A DNA stretch of 64,000 nucleotides from Streptomyces sp. Isolate_45 (GTDB taxonomy: Bacteria; Actinomycetota; Actinomycetes; Streptomycetales; Streptomycetaceae): positions 40,410 to 104,409 of the forward strand of contig NZ_JANFAK020000009.1 in NCBI RefSeq assembly GCF_024721315.2, read 5' to 3'. The position numbers were made by a program, and so were the translations under genes. Of this stretch, positions 35,068 through 42,405 are shown piece after piece. The notes under the pieces were generated by a model that saw nothing but the letters and a program-made list of their open reading frames with translations, was not told where the DNA came from and ran no database searches. Every line of letters starts with the position of its first letter. Position 1 is the stretch's first letter.

Positions 35068-35881
35068 ATCTCCCTTCCAGACAGGTATTCAGCTCATCAC
35101 GGCCGCTCAAGATGCCTTCGCCCCGGCGCTGGGTGGGAGCCGATGCGCACCGTAGTCGCCGCCTGGCAGTCCGGGCCACGGCCGGCCGGTCCGACGACCT
35201 GATGGACGAGGTCGACGTGGAGGGCGTCCGCGCTGCCCTGGTGGTGCGGGACGCGTTCGCGGCGGCGGAGCGGCCGGCGCGCGCTGGGGGTTTCGTTGCC
35301 GGTGCGCCGGCCGGTGGTGATGGCGCGGAGGGCCGGGGACCTGATGGCGGCCGGCCTCCTGGTCCGCCTCGGCGGGGACGCCGAGGCGCCGTACGTCCAC
35401 GGCTGGGGGCCGGTCTGGGCGAGAGCTACCTGGCGGTCCGGCCCGGCCTGCGAGCTTGTTCTTTTTCCGGCCTTGAACGGCGTCCCGAACTTGATCGCTC
35501 AGGAGGGGGTTCAGCGGACGTGTCCGGAAGAATAGGAACAAGCTGAGTAGACCGGCGCCGACTTCATGACCTGGGTCGTCGACCAGCTCCGGGACGACGT
35601 CCGCTTCCGCACCGACGTCCCCCGCTTCGACACCCCCACCGCGTATGTCACCAAGCTGCGCGAAGCCGTCCTGGGTTGGCCGGATTCGTCGGGGGCGAGG
35701 GGCCGGTCTTGGCGTACCACCTTCAGGCGTTCTGACATACCTTGACCAACCAATTCTCCTGAAAGAATCTTCATCGCGTGGCGGGACCCGGGGGTGGACC
35801 GCGTGACCGTCTTCTGGAGACGAAGACGTTTGGCATCCGACAGGTTCGCTGGGCACGACCGGCTTCTCATACTCGCGGTAC
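35068..35881. other. Gene remnants
   Basis: About 810 bp. Plus strand 35195-35290 gives DDLMDEVDVEGVRAALVVRD, then FAAAERPAR, and continues in another frame as LGVSLPVRRPVVMARRAGDL near 35295; 35566-35690 gives TWVVDQLRDDVRFRTDVPRF, then DTPTAYVTKLREAV. These look like tails or middles of lost genes with frameshifts. Nothing intact is present. Confidence 0.35.
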
Positions 35882-35924
35882 TGCGCAAGGCTCCGGTCGC
35901 CCTGTGCGACCGGAGCCTTGCGCA
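35882..35924. terminator. Strong 19-bp hairpin upstream of the TerD gene
   Basis: Arms 35882-35900 and 35906-35924 (TGCGCAAGGCTCCGGTCGC and its complement) pair perfectly around a 5-base loop. It ends 28 bp before the TerD ATG. It may be a terminator for upstream transcription or, because it is so close to the start, an attenuator or RNA-stability element. A repressor site is less likely given the tight loop. Confidence 0.75.
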
Positions 35925-35952
35925 AGGCCGCAATCGGTCGCAAGATCCGGTC

Positions 35953-37227
35953 ATGCTCAGAAGATTGATCAAGGGAGACAACGCCTTCGTCCCGACGACG
36001 GCACTGCGCGTTGCCGTCCGGAACGATATGGATGTTGCGGCGTTGCTGCTGACGGAACAGGGGAGGGTCCGGGGGGACACGGACATCGTGTTCCACGGCG
36101 TGCCGGTCCACTCGTCGGGCGCGGTACGGCTGTCCGATGGCGAGGACGGCATAGTTTGGCTGGATATTGACCTGGCGGGCGTCGAGCAGGCCGTCACCCG
36201 CGTTCTCATCGTCGCGTCGACGGAAGATGGCGTGCTGCGGGACGTGCCCGGGCTGTCCGTGGAGGTCTTCGGGCTCGATGGGACGACGGTCGCGGGGTAC
36301 GAGGTCACGGATGCCGGCGGCGAGACGGCGATGGTCCTCGCGGAGCTGTACCGCAGGGCGGGCGGCTGGAAGTTCCGTGCGGTGGGCCAGGGTTACCTGG
36401 ACGGCCTTGTCGGCCTGGCGGTGGACCACGGCGTGGACGTGGCGGAGGAAGCGCCGGCGGACTTGCCGCAGGCCCCGGTCCCCATCCCGACCCTCGCCAA
36501 GATCCAGAGCCCGACCCCCCTCCCCGACCCGCCCGTTGCGGACAGCCCGTCGAGCTGGACGTTCGGGACCGTCTTCGCGCCACGTACGATCACCGGCCGG
36601 GACAACGACGTGATTACCGCAGTAGATCTCCCGCCCGGCCCGGTCATGGTCGAACTGGCCGTAAAGGGTGAAGGACACACAGCCCTGCAGCCGCTCGATG
36701 AGTCCAACGAAGAGGGGGACGCCCTCGTCAACAGCCTGGAGGAGGACTTCCGGGGCAGAGTGCTCGCCTCCGTCCCCGGAAGCGGGCGTCTGCGACTGCG
36801 GCTGAAGGCGCGCGGCTCCTGGAAGGCGCGGATCCTGCCGCTGGCGGAAGCCCGCCGTCTGACCGAGGACCGGCTGAAGGGCTGGGGCCCCGACATCCTG
36901 CTGCATACCGGAGGGACGGCCGACGTCGCCTTCCGCTACCAGGGCGACAGCAACTTCGCCGTCTTCATCCACAGACTGGCGGAGCACGAGGACGCCACCA
37001 CGCTGCCGGATCCCGGAGGCGCCGTCGTCAATGAGATCGGTGGCCGCCGGGAGACCGTGCCGCTGCCAGAGGGTCCGCTCCTCGTTCATCTGATCATGGC
37101 GGACGGTCCCTGGCACGCGCGACTGCGGAACGCGCAGCCGCACAGCGGGTGGCAAGACGTCGGCGGCGTGGCGAAACTGCCCGAGCCCCGCAGGGCCCGG
37201 AGCTGGCTGCGACGCGATGCGCGCTGA
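35953..37227 (+). CDS. TerD-domain protein with C-terminal beta-sandwich repeats
   Basis: 424 aa. Residues about 15-165 form a TerD domain: VQAVTRVLIVASTEDGVL near 79, GLSVEVFGLDGTTVAGYEVT, GETAMVLAELYRRAGGWKFR and GQGYLDGLVGLAVDHGVDV. TerD folds bind calcium and are linked to tellurite resistance, phage inhibition and stress signalling. A Pro-rich linker (170-205) leads to two similar beta-domains (about 205-300 and 305-410), each with a W-x-A-R-(I/L) strand (GSWKARILPL, GPWHARL). ATG 35953 is chosen since upstream in-frame sequence contains the hairpin. No other ter gene is near, so it is an orphan. Confidence 0.88.
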   Translation: MLRRLIKGDNAFVPTTALRVAVRNDMDVAALLLTEQGRVRGDTDIVFHGVPVHSSGAVRLSDGEDGIVWLDIDLAGVEQAVTRVLIVASTEDGVLRDVPGLSVEVFGLDGTTVAGYEVTDAGGETAMVLAELYRRAGGWKFRAVGQGYLDGLVGLAVDHGVDVAEEAPADLPQAPVPIPTLAKIQSPTPLPDPPVADSPSSWTFGTVFAPRTITGRDNDVITAVDLPPGPVMVELAVKGEGHTALQPLDESNEEGDALVNSLEEDFRGRVLASVPGSGRLRLRLKARGSWKARILPLAEARRLTEDRLKGWGPDILLHTGGTADVAFRYQGDSNFAVFIHRLAEHEDATTLPDPGGAVVNEIGGRRETVPLPEGPLLVHLIMADGPWHARLRNAQPHSGWQDVGGVAKLPEPRRARSWLRRDAR

Positions 37228-37326
37228 GCCGCCCCGGCCGATTCATGCCGACCATCTGATCGTTACTGACTTTGAAGGTGGGTTGTCGTAGGGGCTGACG
37301 ATCGGTGATCGTCGCGATATGCCGGG

Positions 37327-37779
37327 TGTGTGAGCTATCCGCAGGGGTGGGGGGCTGACCGCGGAGAGGCAAGCGTTCCGTGAGCGGGTCCGGATGGAAG
37401 CGGTCGCGCTGTTCCCCGATGGGCGGGGCAGTACGGGGATCGCGAAGGAGTAACGGGTCAGCGTTCGGTCCGTGCAGCGGTGGCGACGGTCCTGGGGGAG
37501 GCAGGCCAGGACGCGGTTCGTTCCCGCGGCCCGGTGTTCCGTCCAAAGCTGAATGACCGACTGTTCGCAGTGCTAGAGGAGGAGTAGGCCAAGGGGCCGA
37601 TCGCTCACGGCCGGCCTGATCGGCGGTGGACGCTCGCCCGGATCACGACCATGATCGGGCGGCGGTTCCGCTGTCGGGGATCTCCCAGATGCGGAGACAC
37701 GGCTGGAGCCACCAGATTCCGGCCCGCCGGGCGGTCGAGCGCGGACGATGCGGCGGTGGCCGGCTGGGTGAAGGAGAGC
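37327..37779 (+). pseudogene. IS630-family transposase, 5' remnant
   Basis: Read across frames: GGLTAERQAFRERVRMEAVA, then GSTGIAKE, an in-frame stop, RVSVRSVQRWRRSW (HTH), then shifted QDAVRSRGPVFRPKLNDRLF, another stop in EEE-stop-AKGPIAHG, and RRWTLARITTMIGRRF. MRRHGWSHQIPARRAVER and DDAAVAGWVKES follow. This is the N-terminal half of an IS630 transposase; the DDE core is absent. At least two stops and two indels are present. It abuts unrelated sequence at about 37780. Confidence 0.85.
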
Positions 37780-37784
37780 ATCCG

Positions 37785-37985
37785 ATGCCTCTACCCAGAC
37801 CACGTCGACCCGACATCCGTCGGCTCATCGAGGGGATCGTTTGGGCCGTGCACGACGGCGACGATCCGCGGATCCGGAACCTGCTCGTGGAACACGCGGC
37901 GGTGGCCGACACCAACACCCTTCTCCACCTGCGCCGGCGGCTGTACGACAACGGGGCCGCACCGGGCTCCGCCACTGACGAAACC
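37785..37985 (+). pseudogene. 5' fragment of an unknown gene cut by IS21 sequence
   Basis: ATG 37785 opens MPLPRPRRPDIRRLIEGIVW, then AVHDGDDPRIRNLLVEHAAV and NTLLHLRRRLYDNG. It reads as helical protein until about 37985, where IstB-like sequence in another frame takes over. The start itself sits at the IS630 junction, so even the N-terminus may not be original. No family is recognised. Confidence 0.4.
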
Positions 37986-37990
37986 TTCAG

Positions 37991-38131
37991 GTGTTCGGCG
38001 ACGAGGTCCTGGCCACCGCCATCCTCGACCGCCTCCTCCACCACTGCGGAGTCATCTCCATCAACGGCCCAAGCTCTCGCCTCAAGAACCGACTCGCCGC
38101 CATCGAACGAGAACGAGACGACGCAGCCTGA
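37991..38131 (+). pseudogene. istB: IS21-family IstB ATPase, C-terminal fragment
   Basis: 47 codons: VFGDEVLATAILDRLLHHCG, then VISINGPSSRLKNRLAAIER, ending TGA 38129-38131. GDEVLATAILDRLLHH and VxxINGPSYRLK are conserved near the end of the IS21 transposition helper ATPase. The rest of istB and all of istA are missing. Confidence 0.9.
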
Positions 38132-38216
38132 CCGATCATCGCCAGGACGCACACCCGCTCATCCTGATAAACCAACCGGACCGGCGTCGGGACACGGCGA
38201 TCTCTACCATCGCCGC

Positions 38217-38579
38217 ATGACCGATGCATCAGCCCTGGCCCCGTTCCACCTGGACGAACACAGTGAGTCCGACGGCTCCCACTGCCTCTATCTGTTCGAC
38301 GGTGACATGGAGCAGGTCGCCGACGTCTTCGAGGAACACAACGCCGAATGCCACGGTCACGGCTGGGAAGGCCTGGCCCAGTCACTGGCCCACTCCCAGA
38401 TGCCCGAAAACGGCGACAAGCTCCGATTCTTCGGATCAGAGGCCGGCACCTTCGTAGTCACAAGCCCCGACCTCGAGGCCCTCACGGAGCTGGCCGTCCT
38501 CCTGCATTCCGCCTTCCACAACCGCGAACGCCTCAGCGAGTACATCCTGACGGCCGCCCCACGGTTCCTACCCCGATGA
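38217..38579 (+). CDS. Imm51-family immunity protein
   Basis: 120 aa from ATG 38217. The sequence CLYLFDGDMEQVADVFEEHN, then HGHGWEGLAQSLAHSQMPE, SEAGTFVVTSPD and LLHSAFHNRERLSEYI follows the layout of the Imm51 family, which protects against polymorphic or contact-dependent toxins by direct binding in the cytosol. No toxin gene is adjacent; both sides are IS or broken-gene sequence. It may be an orphan retained against toxins of neighbours, which is inference. Confidence 0.85.
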   Translation: MTDASALAPFHLDEHSESDGSHCLYLFDGDMEQVADVFEEHNAECHGHGWEGLAQSLAHSQMPENGDKLRFFGSEAGTFVVTSPDLEALTELAVLLHSAFHNRERLSEYILTAAPRFLPR

Positions 38580-38689
38580 ACCCGCGAGTGGGGCCAGAGC
38601 AGGCCGGAACCGGGGCCCACCTCATCGACCATCGAGTGGGGCACGTATATCTGTACCTGGCGGAGCAGTCAGAGGAGTACGCCGACACC

Positions 38690-39270
38690 GTTGCAGTCCG
38701 CGCCGTTCCTGCCGTCGCCGATCGCGTCGAACCCGAATGTGGCGCGGCGCCGAACTCGACATGCTGGTAGTCGATGCCGCTGTCCAGGATGTAGGCGGTC
38801 ACTCCGGCGCCGTTGCCCTGGGCGGTGAAGTCGTCGTCGAGGGGGAAGTTCCGCTGATCGATGCGGTCCAGCCCCCAGAGCGTGGTCGGGCTGCGGGGAG
38901 CGGAAGGGGCGGGGACGCCCTCCGAAGCGGGGGAGGACACCTTCGCGTCCTCCTCCACAGCCTTTACGCCGAGGCTGTGGCGGACGATCGTCAGCTGAAG
39001 ATCGGTCAGGGGGACGGCGAAGCCGTTGAGGGCCTTGCTGTAGAGGAACGTCGGCTTCAGCCCGAGCTTCTGGGCGGTCTTGGCCGGATCGACGAGCCTG
39101 TCGAGGGTCACGATGTACTGACCCGGTACCGGGTTGGCCGTGCGGACCAGAGGAGCCGGGGTGGGCTCCGGGGCCGCAGAAGCGGACGGTGAGGCGGCCG
39201 CCAGGGGCGCGCCCAGGGACAGGGTGGCGGTGATGGCGGCTGCGAGAGCGAGCCGGGTGCGTGCGGTCAT
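38690..39270 (-). pseudogene. Truncated subtilisin-like (S8) serine protease
   Basis: ATG 39270 begins a signal peptide (LALAAAITATLSLGAPLAAA), then an inhibitor-I9 propeptide (QYIVTLDRLVDPAKTAQKLG) and the start of the catalytic domain with the Asp motif AYILDSGIDYQHVEFG. After that a frameshift near 38765 moves the reading to RATFGFDAIGDGRNGADCNG, and the sequence stops just where HGTHVAGT would follow (about 38692). Catalytic His and Ser are lost. The coding frame then runs on into unrelated DNA. Confidence 0.88.
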
Positions 39271-39327
39271 ACCGATGAGGGCACCATGCGTCCGGGAAGC
39301 CGGACCCCCGGGATGAACCGGTGCGGG

Positions 39328-39590
39328 TCACCACAGGCCCAGCTTCTCGACGACGTCGGCGGGCTTGGGCAGCAGCGGGCTGACGGCGCCGGTGGCCTGC
39401 CAGGTGACGGGCACGTCCCGCCGCATCCGGCTGAGCTCGCGCCACCGCAGCACATCGCTCCAGCCCGCGGTGATGGCCGCTCCCTTCGCTCCGGTAAGGC
39501 GCCCGGAGTCGGGCAGGGCCTCAAGGGTGAGCCCGCCGGCCAGGAGCGCGCCGGCCGTCTTGGCGCCGATGCCCTTCACTCCCGGAACCT
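39328..39590 (-). pseudogene. 5'-3' exonuclease (FEN/Pol I type), C-terminal fragment
   Basis: On the minus strand: GVKGIGAKTAGALLAGGLTL, EALPDSGRLTGAKGAAITAG, DVLRWRELSRMRRDVPVTW and PLLPKPADVVEKLGLW, then a stop. GxxGIGxKTA is the helix-hairpin-helix of the family, and the rest is its usual C-terminus. The nuclease domain with the metal-binding Asp residues is missing; upstream sequence is unrelated. Confidence 0.82.
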
Positions 39591-39836
39591 GGCGACGAGG
39601 ACACCTCTTTCTCACGCGATAGCCGTGGGGAAGAGGATTCCTCTCCAGTCGGGGCTGGCGGCGCGCTTCGTTGCGGTCGGCCTCCCTGCGGCGACCGCAT
39701 CGCCGCCGCCGTGCCCGCCGGTGGAGCTACAGCGGGTCGGGACTGCAAATGTCGCAGCCACTGCGGGCGGAACGCATACCGCCCGGGGCCATTCGCAATG
39801 GTCGAACGCGGTCGAGCCCCCGCGACGGGGAAGGAC

Positions 39837-40121
39837 TCAGCGGTCGGCGCAGCTGAGGCAGTCCCATCCACTCCAGTTTGCGCCGGGAGCGGTGCGGAGC
39901 AGCCCCAAGGTCTGGGTGTTGGAGCCCTTGGCGTAGATCCAGATGCGTGGTGGCGAAGCCCCATCCTGACGGCGATAGAGGAGACCCTCGCCATTCTGGA
40001 GCGGGTCCGGCCTGACGGGCTCCTTGCAAAACGTCAGGATTTCCGGGGGTTCTGGGACCGGAGTGCGGAGGGCATGGAGCTCTTCCTTACGCACCGAGCC
40101 GAACTCACTGTTGCGTCGCAC
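39837..40121 (-). CDS. Doubtful hypothetical protein, 94 aa
   Basis: A GTG-initiated frame with balanced composition (VRKEELHALRTPVPEPPEIL, TFCKEPVRPDPLQNGEGLLY and PPRIWIYAKGSNTQTLGLLR). It has no recognised family and no convincing RBS. The surrounding 39591-40270 otherwise holds nothing I can support. Confidence 0.3.
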   Translation of the reverse strand: MRRNSEFGSVRKEELHALRTPVPEPPEILTFCKEPVRPDPLQNGEGLLYRRQDGASPPRIWIYAKGSNTQTLGLLRTAPGANWSGWDCLSCADR

Positions 40122-40270
40122 CTACCGGGAGCCTCACCCGACCCCGCGCTATACCCCGATACGCGCCTTCAGCTGCCCAAAGCCAGTTGGAAAACGCTCA
40201 ATGGACCGTTTTTGAGACCGGCGCAGACTCGGTAGAGTTTGAGGTCGCAGTCTCGCGAGCGGCCGGTCGT

Positions 40271-40900
40271 TCAGCGGGGCAGGATGCGCAGTACTGCCTC
40301 GTGTTCGCCGCTGAGCCGCAGGCCTTGCTGTACTGCGGCGCTCAGATCGAGGTCGCCGAGCAGGGTCGCGGCCAGCAGGTGCGGCGGTCCGGTCAGTGAC
40401 GCGGTGGGGTGGTCGACCCGGCCGGCGTGGGTGTGCACCGAGCCGTCCTTGACTTCGATGACCAGGTCTTCGTTGCCGTCGGCGTGCAGTTGCAGGGCGA
40501 TTGCCGGCTGGTCGGGGCGGTGGTCGGTCAGTGCCCGGGCGGGCATGTCCAGCCAGTGGGTGCGGAAGGTGTCGCTGCCGGCCGGTTCACGCAACAGCGG
40601 AATTCCCCATCGGCTCAGTTCCTGCAGCACCGGCTCCAGCGTGCGGCCACGCTCGGTGAGGGAGAACAGGGTGGTGGCCACCGGCGGCGGGGCGGCCTCG
40701 CGGTGGATCAGGCCGGCTTCCTCGAGTTCGCGGAGCCGGGCGACCAGCAGGTTGCTGGCGATCCCGGGCAGCCCGTTGCGCAGGTCGGTGTGCCGGCAAG
40801 GACCCAGGGCGAGCAGTTCGCGGACGATCAGCAGGGTCCATCGGTCGCCGATGGTGTCCAGTGCTTTCGCGATGCCGCAGTACTGCCCGTAGGTGCGCAT
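40271..40900 (-). CDS. HxlR-family transcriptional regulator
   Basis: 209 aa. The winged helix occupies about residues 8-95: YCGIAKALDTIGDRWTLLIV, LLALGPCRHTDLRNGLPGI, LVARLRELEEAGLIHRE and TLFSLTERGRTLEPVL, a close match to HxlR proteins (YxCPIxxALxxIGGKWTxLI). The extra C-terminal domain (about 120-209) ends in SGEHEAVLRILPR and may bind a ligand. HxlR regulators usually control a divergent operon; here a 7-bp palindrome lies in the 81-bp gap to the metallo-hydrolase gene. The N-terminal Cys8 is a possible redox sensor. Confidence 0.93.
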   Translation of the reverse strand: MRTYGQYCGIAKALDTIGDRWTLLIVRELLALGPCRHTDLRNGLPGIASNLLVARLRELEEAGLIHREAAPPPVATTLFSLTERGRTLEPVLQELSRWGIPLLREPAGSDTFRTHWLDMPARALTDHRPDQPAIALQLHADGNEDLVIEVKDGSVHTHAGRVDHPTASLTGPPHLLAATLLGDLDLSAAVQQGLRLSGEHEAVLRILPR

Positions 40901-40981
40901 GCCACCACCCTACATTGCGACGTTGAGATTCAAAACTCTCTTGTTGACTTTTTCAACAACGTCGGTCTAGCGTCGCTGCCC
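40901..40981. promoter_or_regulatory. Divergent promoter region with palindromic operator
   Basis: The palindrome TTGTTGA-CTTTT-TCAACAA spans 40941-40959. On the plus strand TTGACT (40944-40949) with a CTAGCG (40967-40972) 17 bp later could drive the operon at 40982. On the minus strand TTGAAA and TTGAAT, also 17 bp apart, could drive hxlR. Both -35 elements overlap the palindrome, so bound HxlR could repress both directions. The elements are seen; the regulation is inferred. Confidence 0.7.
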
Positions 40982-41734
40982 ATGACCACCACCCTTTCCG
41001 TGCGTCGGCTGGCCTGGGCCGGCGTCGAGATCCGTCTCGGCGACACCCGCCTGCTGATAGACCCGCTCGAGAACGTCGCTCCGCTGGCGCCGGTGATGGG
41101 GCCGCCGCACCGGCCGGTCGACCCGGTCGATACCCCGCCCGGCACCCACGCCCTCATTACCCACCTGCACCCCGACCACTACGACCACGACCTGATCGCC
41201 CGGATCGCGGCCACCGGTACGATCGGCTGCCACACCCCGAGCGCGGCCGGGCTGCGCGAGGCGGGCATCACCCCCGTTGCCCAGGACCTGGGCCGGTCAC
41301 GGCGCATCGGAAAGCTGACCGTCACCCCGGTGACCTCGCTGGACTGGCGCGGCAACGACTGTGACCAGGTCGCCTGGGTCGTCGAAGGCGCCGGCCGGCG
41401 GGTCATCCACTGCGGCGACACCCAGTGGCACGGCAGCTGGTGGCAGATCGCCCGTGACCACGGCCCGTTCGACGTCGCGTTCGTCCCGGTCAACGGCGTC
41501 ATCGCCCACTTCGAGGGCTACGCGGCCAACGTCCCGGCGACCATGACCCCCGAGCAGGGCGTCGAGGCCGCCGTCGCACTCGGCGCCGGCACCGTCTGCG
41601 CCATGCACTACGGCCTGTTCCACAACCCGCCGTTCTACACCGAACAACCCGACATCGAGCAGCGCTTTCAGCAAGCCGCCGACGAGCGGGGCATCACCGC
41701 GGCCATCATCGCCGACGGCCAGCCCGTCCTCTGA
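40982..41734 (+). CDS. MBL-fold metallo-hydrolase (UlaG/RomA-like)
   Basis: 250 aa. The metal site HLHPDHYDH (H61, H63, D65, H66) sits after ALIT, and later HCGDTQWHGSW gives the bridging Asp and VCAMHYGLFHNPPFY the last His. This is the L-ascorbate-6-phosphate lactonase/NAPE-PLD-like branch of the superfamily, which hydrolyses lactones or phosphoesters in the cytosol. It is first in a three-gene operon under HxlR. The start ATG lies about 10 bp after the predicted -10, so the mRNA is probably almost leaderless. Confidence 0.92.
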   Translation: MTTTLSVRRLAWAGVEIRLGDTRLLIDPLENVAPLAPVMGPPHRPVDPVDTPPGTHALITHLHPDHYDHDLIARIAATGTIGCHTPSAAGLREAGITPVAQDLGRSRRIGKLTVTPVTSLDWRGNDCDQVAWVVEGAGRRVIHCGDTQWHGSWWQIARDHGPFDVAFVPVNGVIAHFEGYAANVPATMTPEQGVEAAVALGAGTVCAMHYGLFHNPPFYTEQPDIEQRFQQAADERGITAAIIADGQPVL

Positions 41735-41757
41735 CCATCAGAAACAAGGAGCAACAC

Positions 41758-42402
41758 ATGAAGATCGTCCTGTTCGGTGCCAGCGGCAACATCGGTCGGC
41801 CCACCACGGAGGAATTGCTGCGGCGCGGCCACACCGTCACCGCGGTCACCCGAGCCGGCCACGTCGACGGCCTCGAGCACAAGGCCCTGACCGTGACCAC
41901 CGGTGACGTCACCGACCCCGCGGCGGTCGCCGGCCTCGCCGCCTCCCACGACGCCGTGCTCTCGGCCGTCGGCCCCCGGATCGGCCAGGAAAGCGACCGC
42001 GCCACGATCGTCGGTGCCGCCCGTGCGCTGATCGACGGACTCCGCCGAGCCGGCGTCACCCGCCTGGTCACCATCGGCGGTGCCGGTAGCCTGCGCACGC
42101 CGACCGGCGCCCGGGTCATGGACGACCCGGACTTCCCCGCGCTGTGGAAGGCCAACGCCCAGGCCCAGTCCGAAGCGCTCGACCTCTACCGCGGCGTGCA
42201 CGACCTCGACTGGACGTACGTGTCGCCCGCCGCGGTCATCGGAGCGGGCGAGCGGACCGGGGCCTACCGCAGCGCCGGGGACACCCTGCTCACCGACGAC
42301 GACGGCAACAGCCGCATCTCGTACGCCGACTACGCGATCGCCTTGGCCGACACGATCGAGAGCGGCACCGCGATCCGCCACCGCATCACCGTGGCGTACT
42401 GA
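41758..42402 (+). CDS. NAD(P)H-binding NmrA-like oxidoreductase
   Basis: 214 aa. The N-terminal Rossmann loop is GASGNIG (7-13). Then come TGDVTDPAAVAG, DAVLSAVGPR and VTRLVTIGGAGSL, typical of atypical short-chain dehydrogenases such as NmrA/YwnB-like proteins that often lack catalytic Tyr-Lys and sense NAD(P). The C-terminus has YVSPAAVIGAGERTGAYR. RBS AAGGAG is ideally placed. It follows the metallo-hydrolase by 23 bp and precedes the exporter by 3 bp. Confidence 0.9.
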   Translation: MKIVLFGASGNIGRPTTEELLRRGHTVTAVTRAGHVDGLEHKALTVTTGDVTDPAAVAGLAASHDAVLSAVGPRIGQESDRATIVGAARALIDGLRRAGVTRLVTIGGAGSLRTPTGARVMDDPDFPALWKANAQAQSEALDLYRGVHDLDWTYVSPAAVIGAGERTGAYRSAGDTLLTDDDGNSRISYADYAIALADTIESGTAIRHRITVAY

Positions 42403-42405
42403 GCC

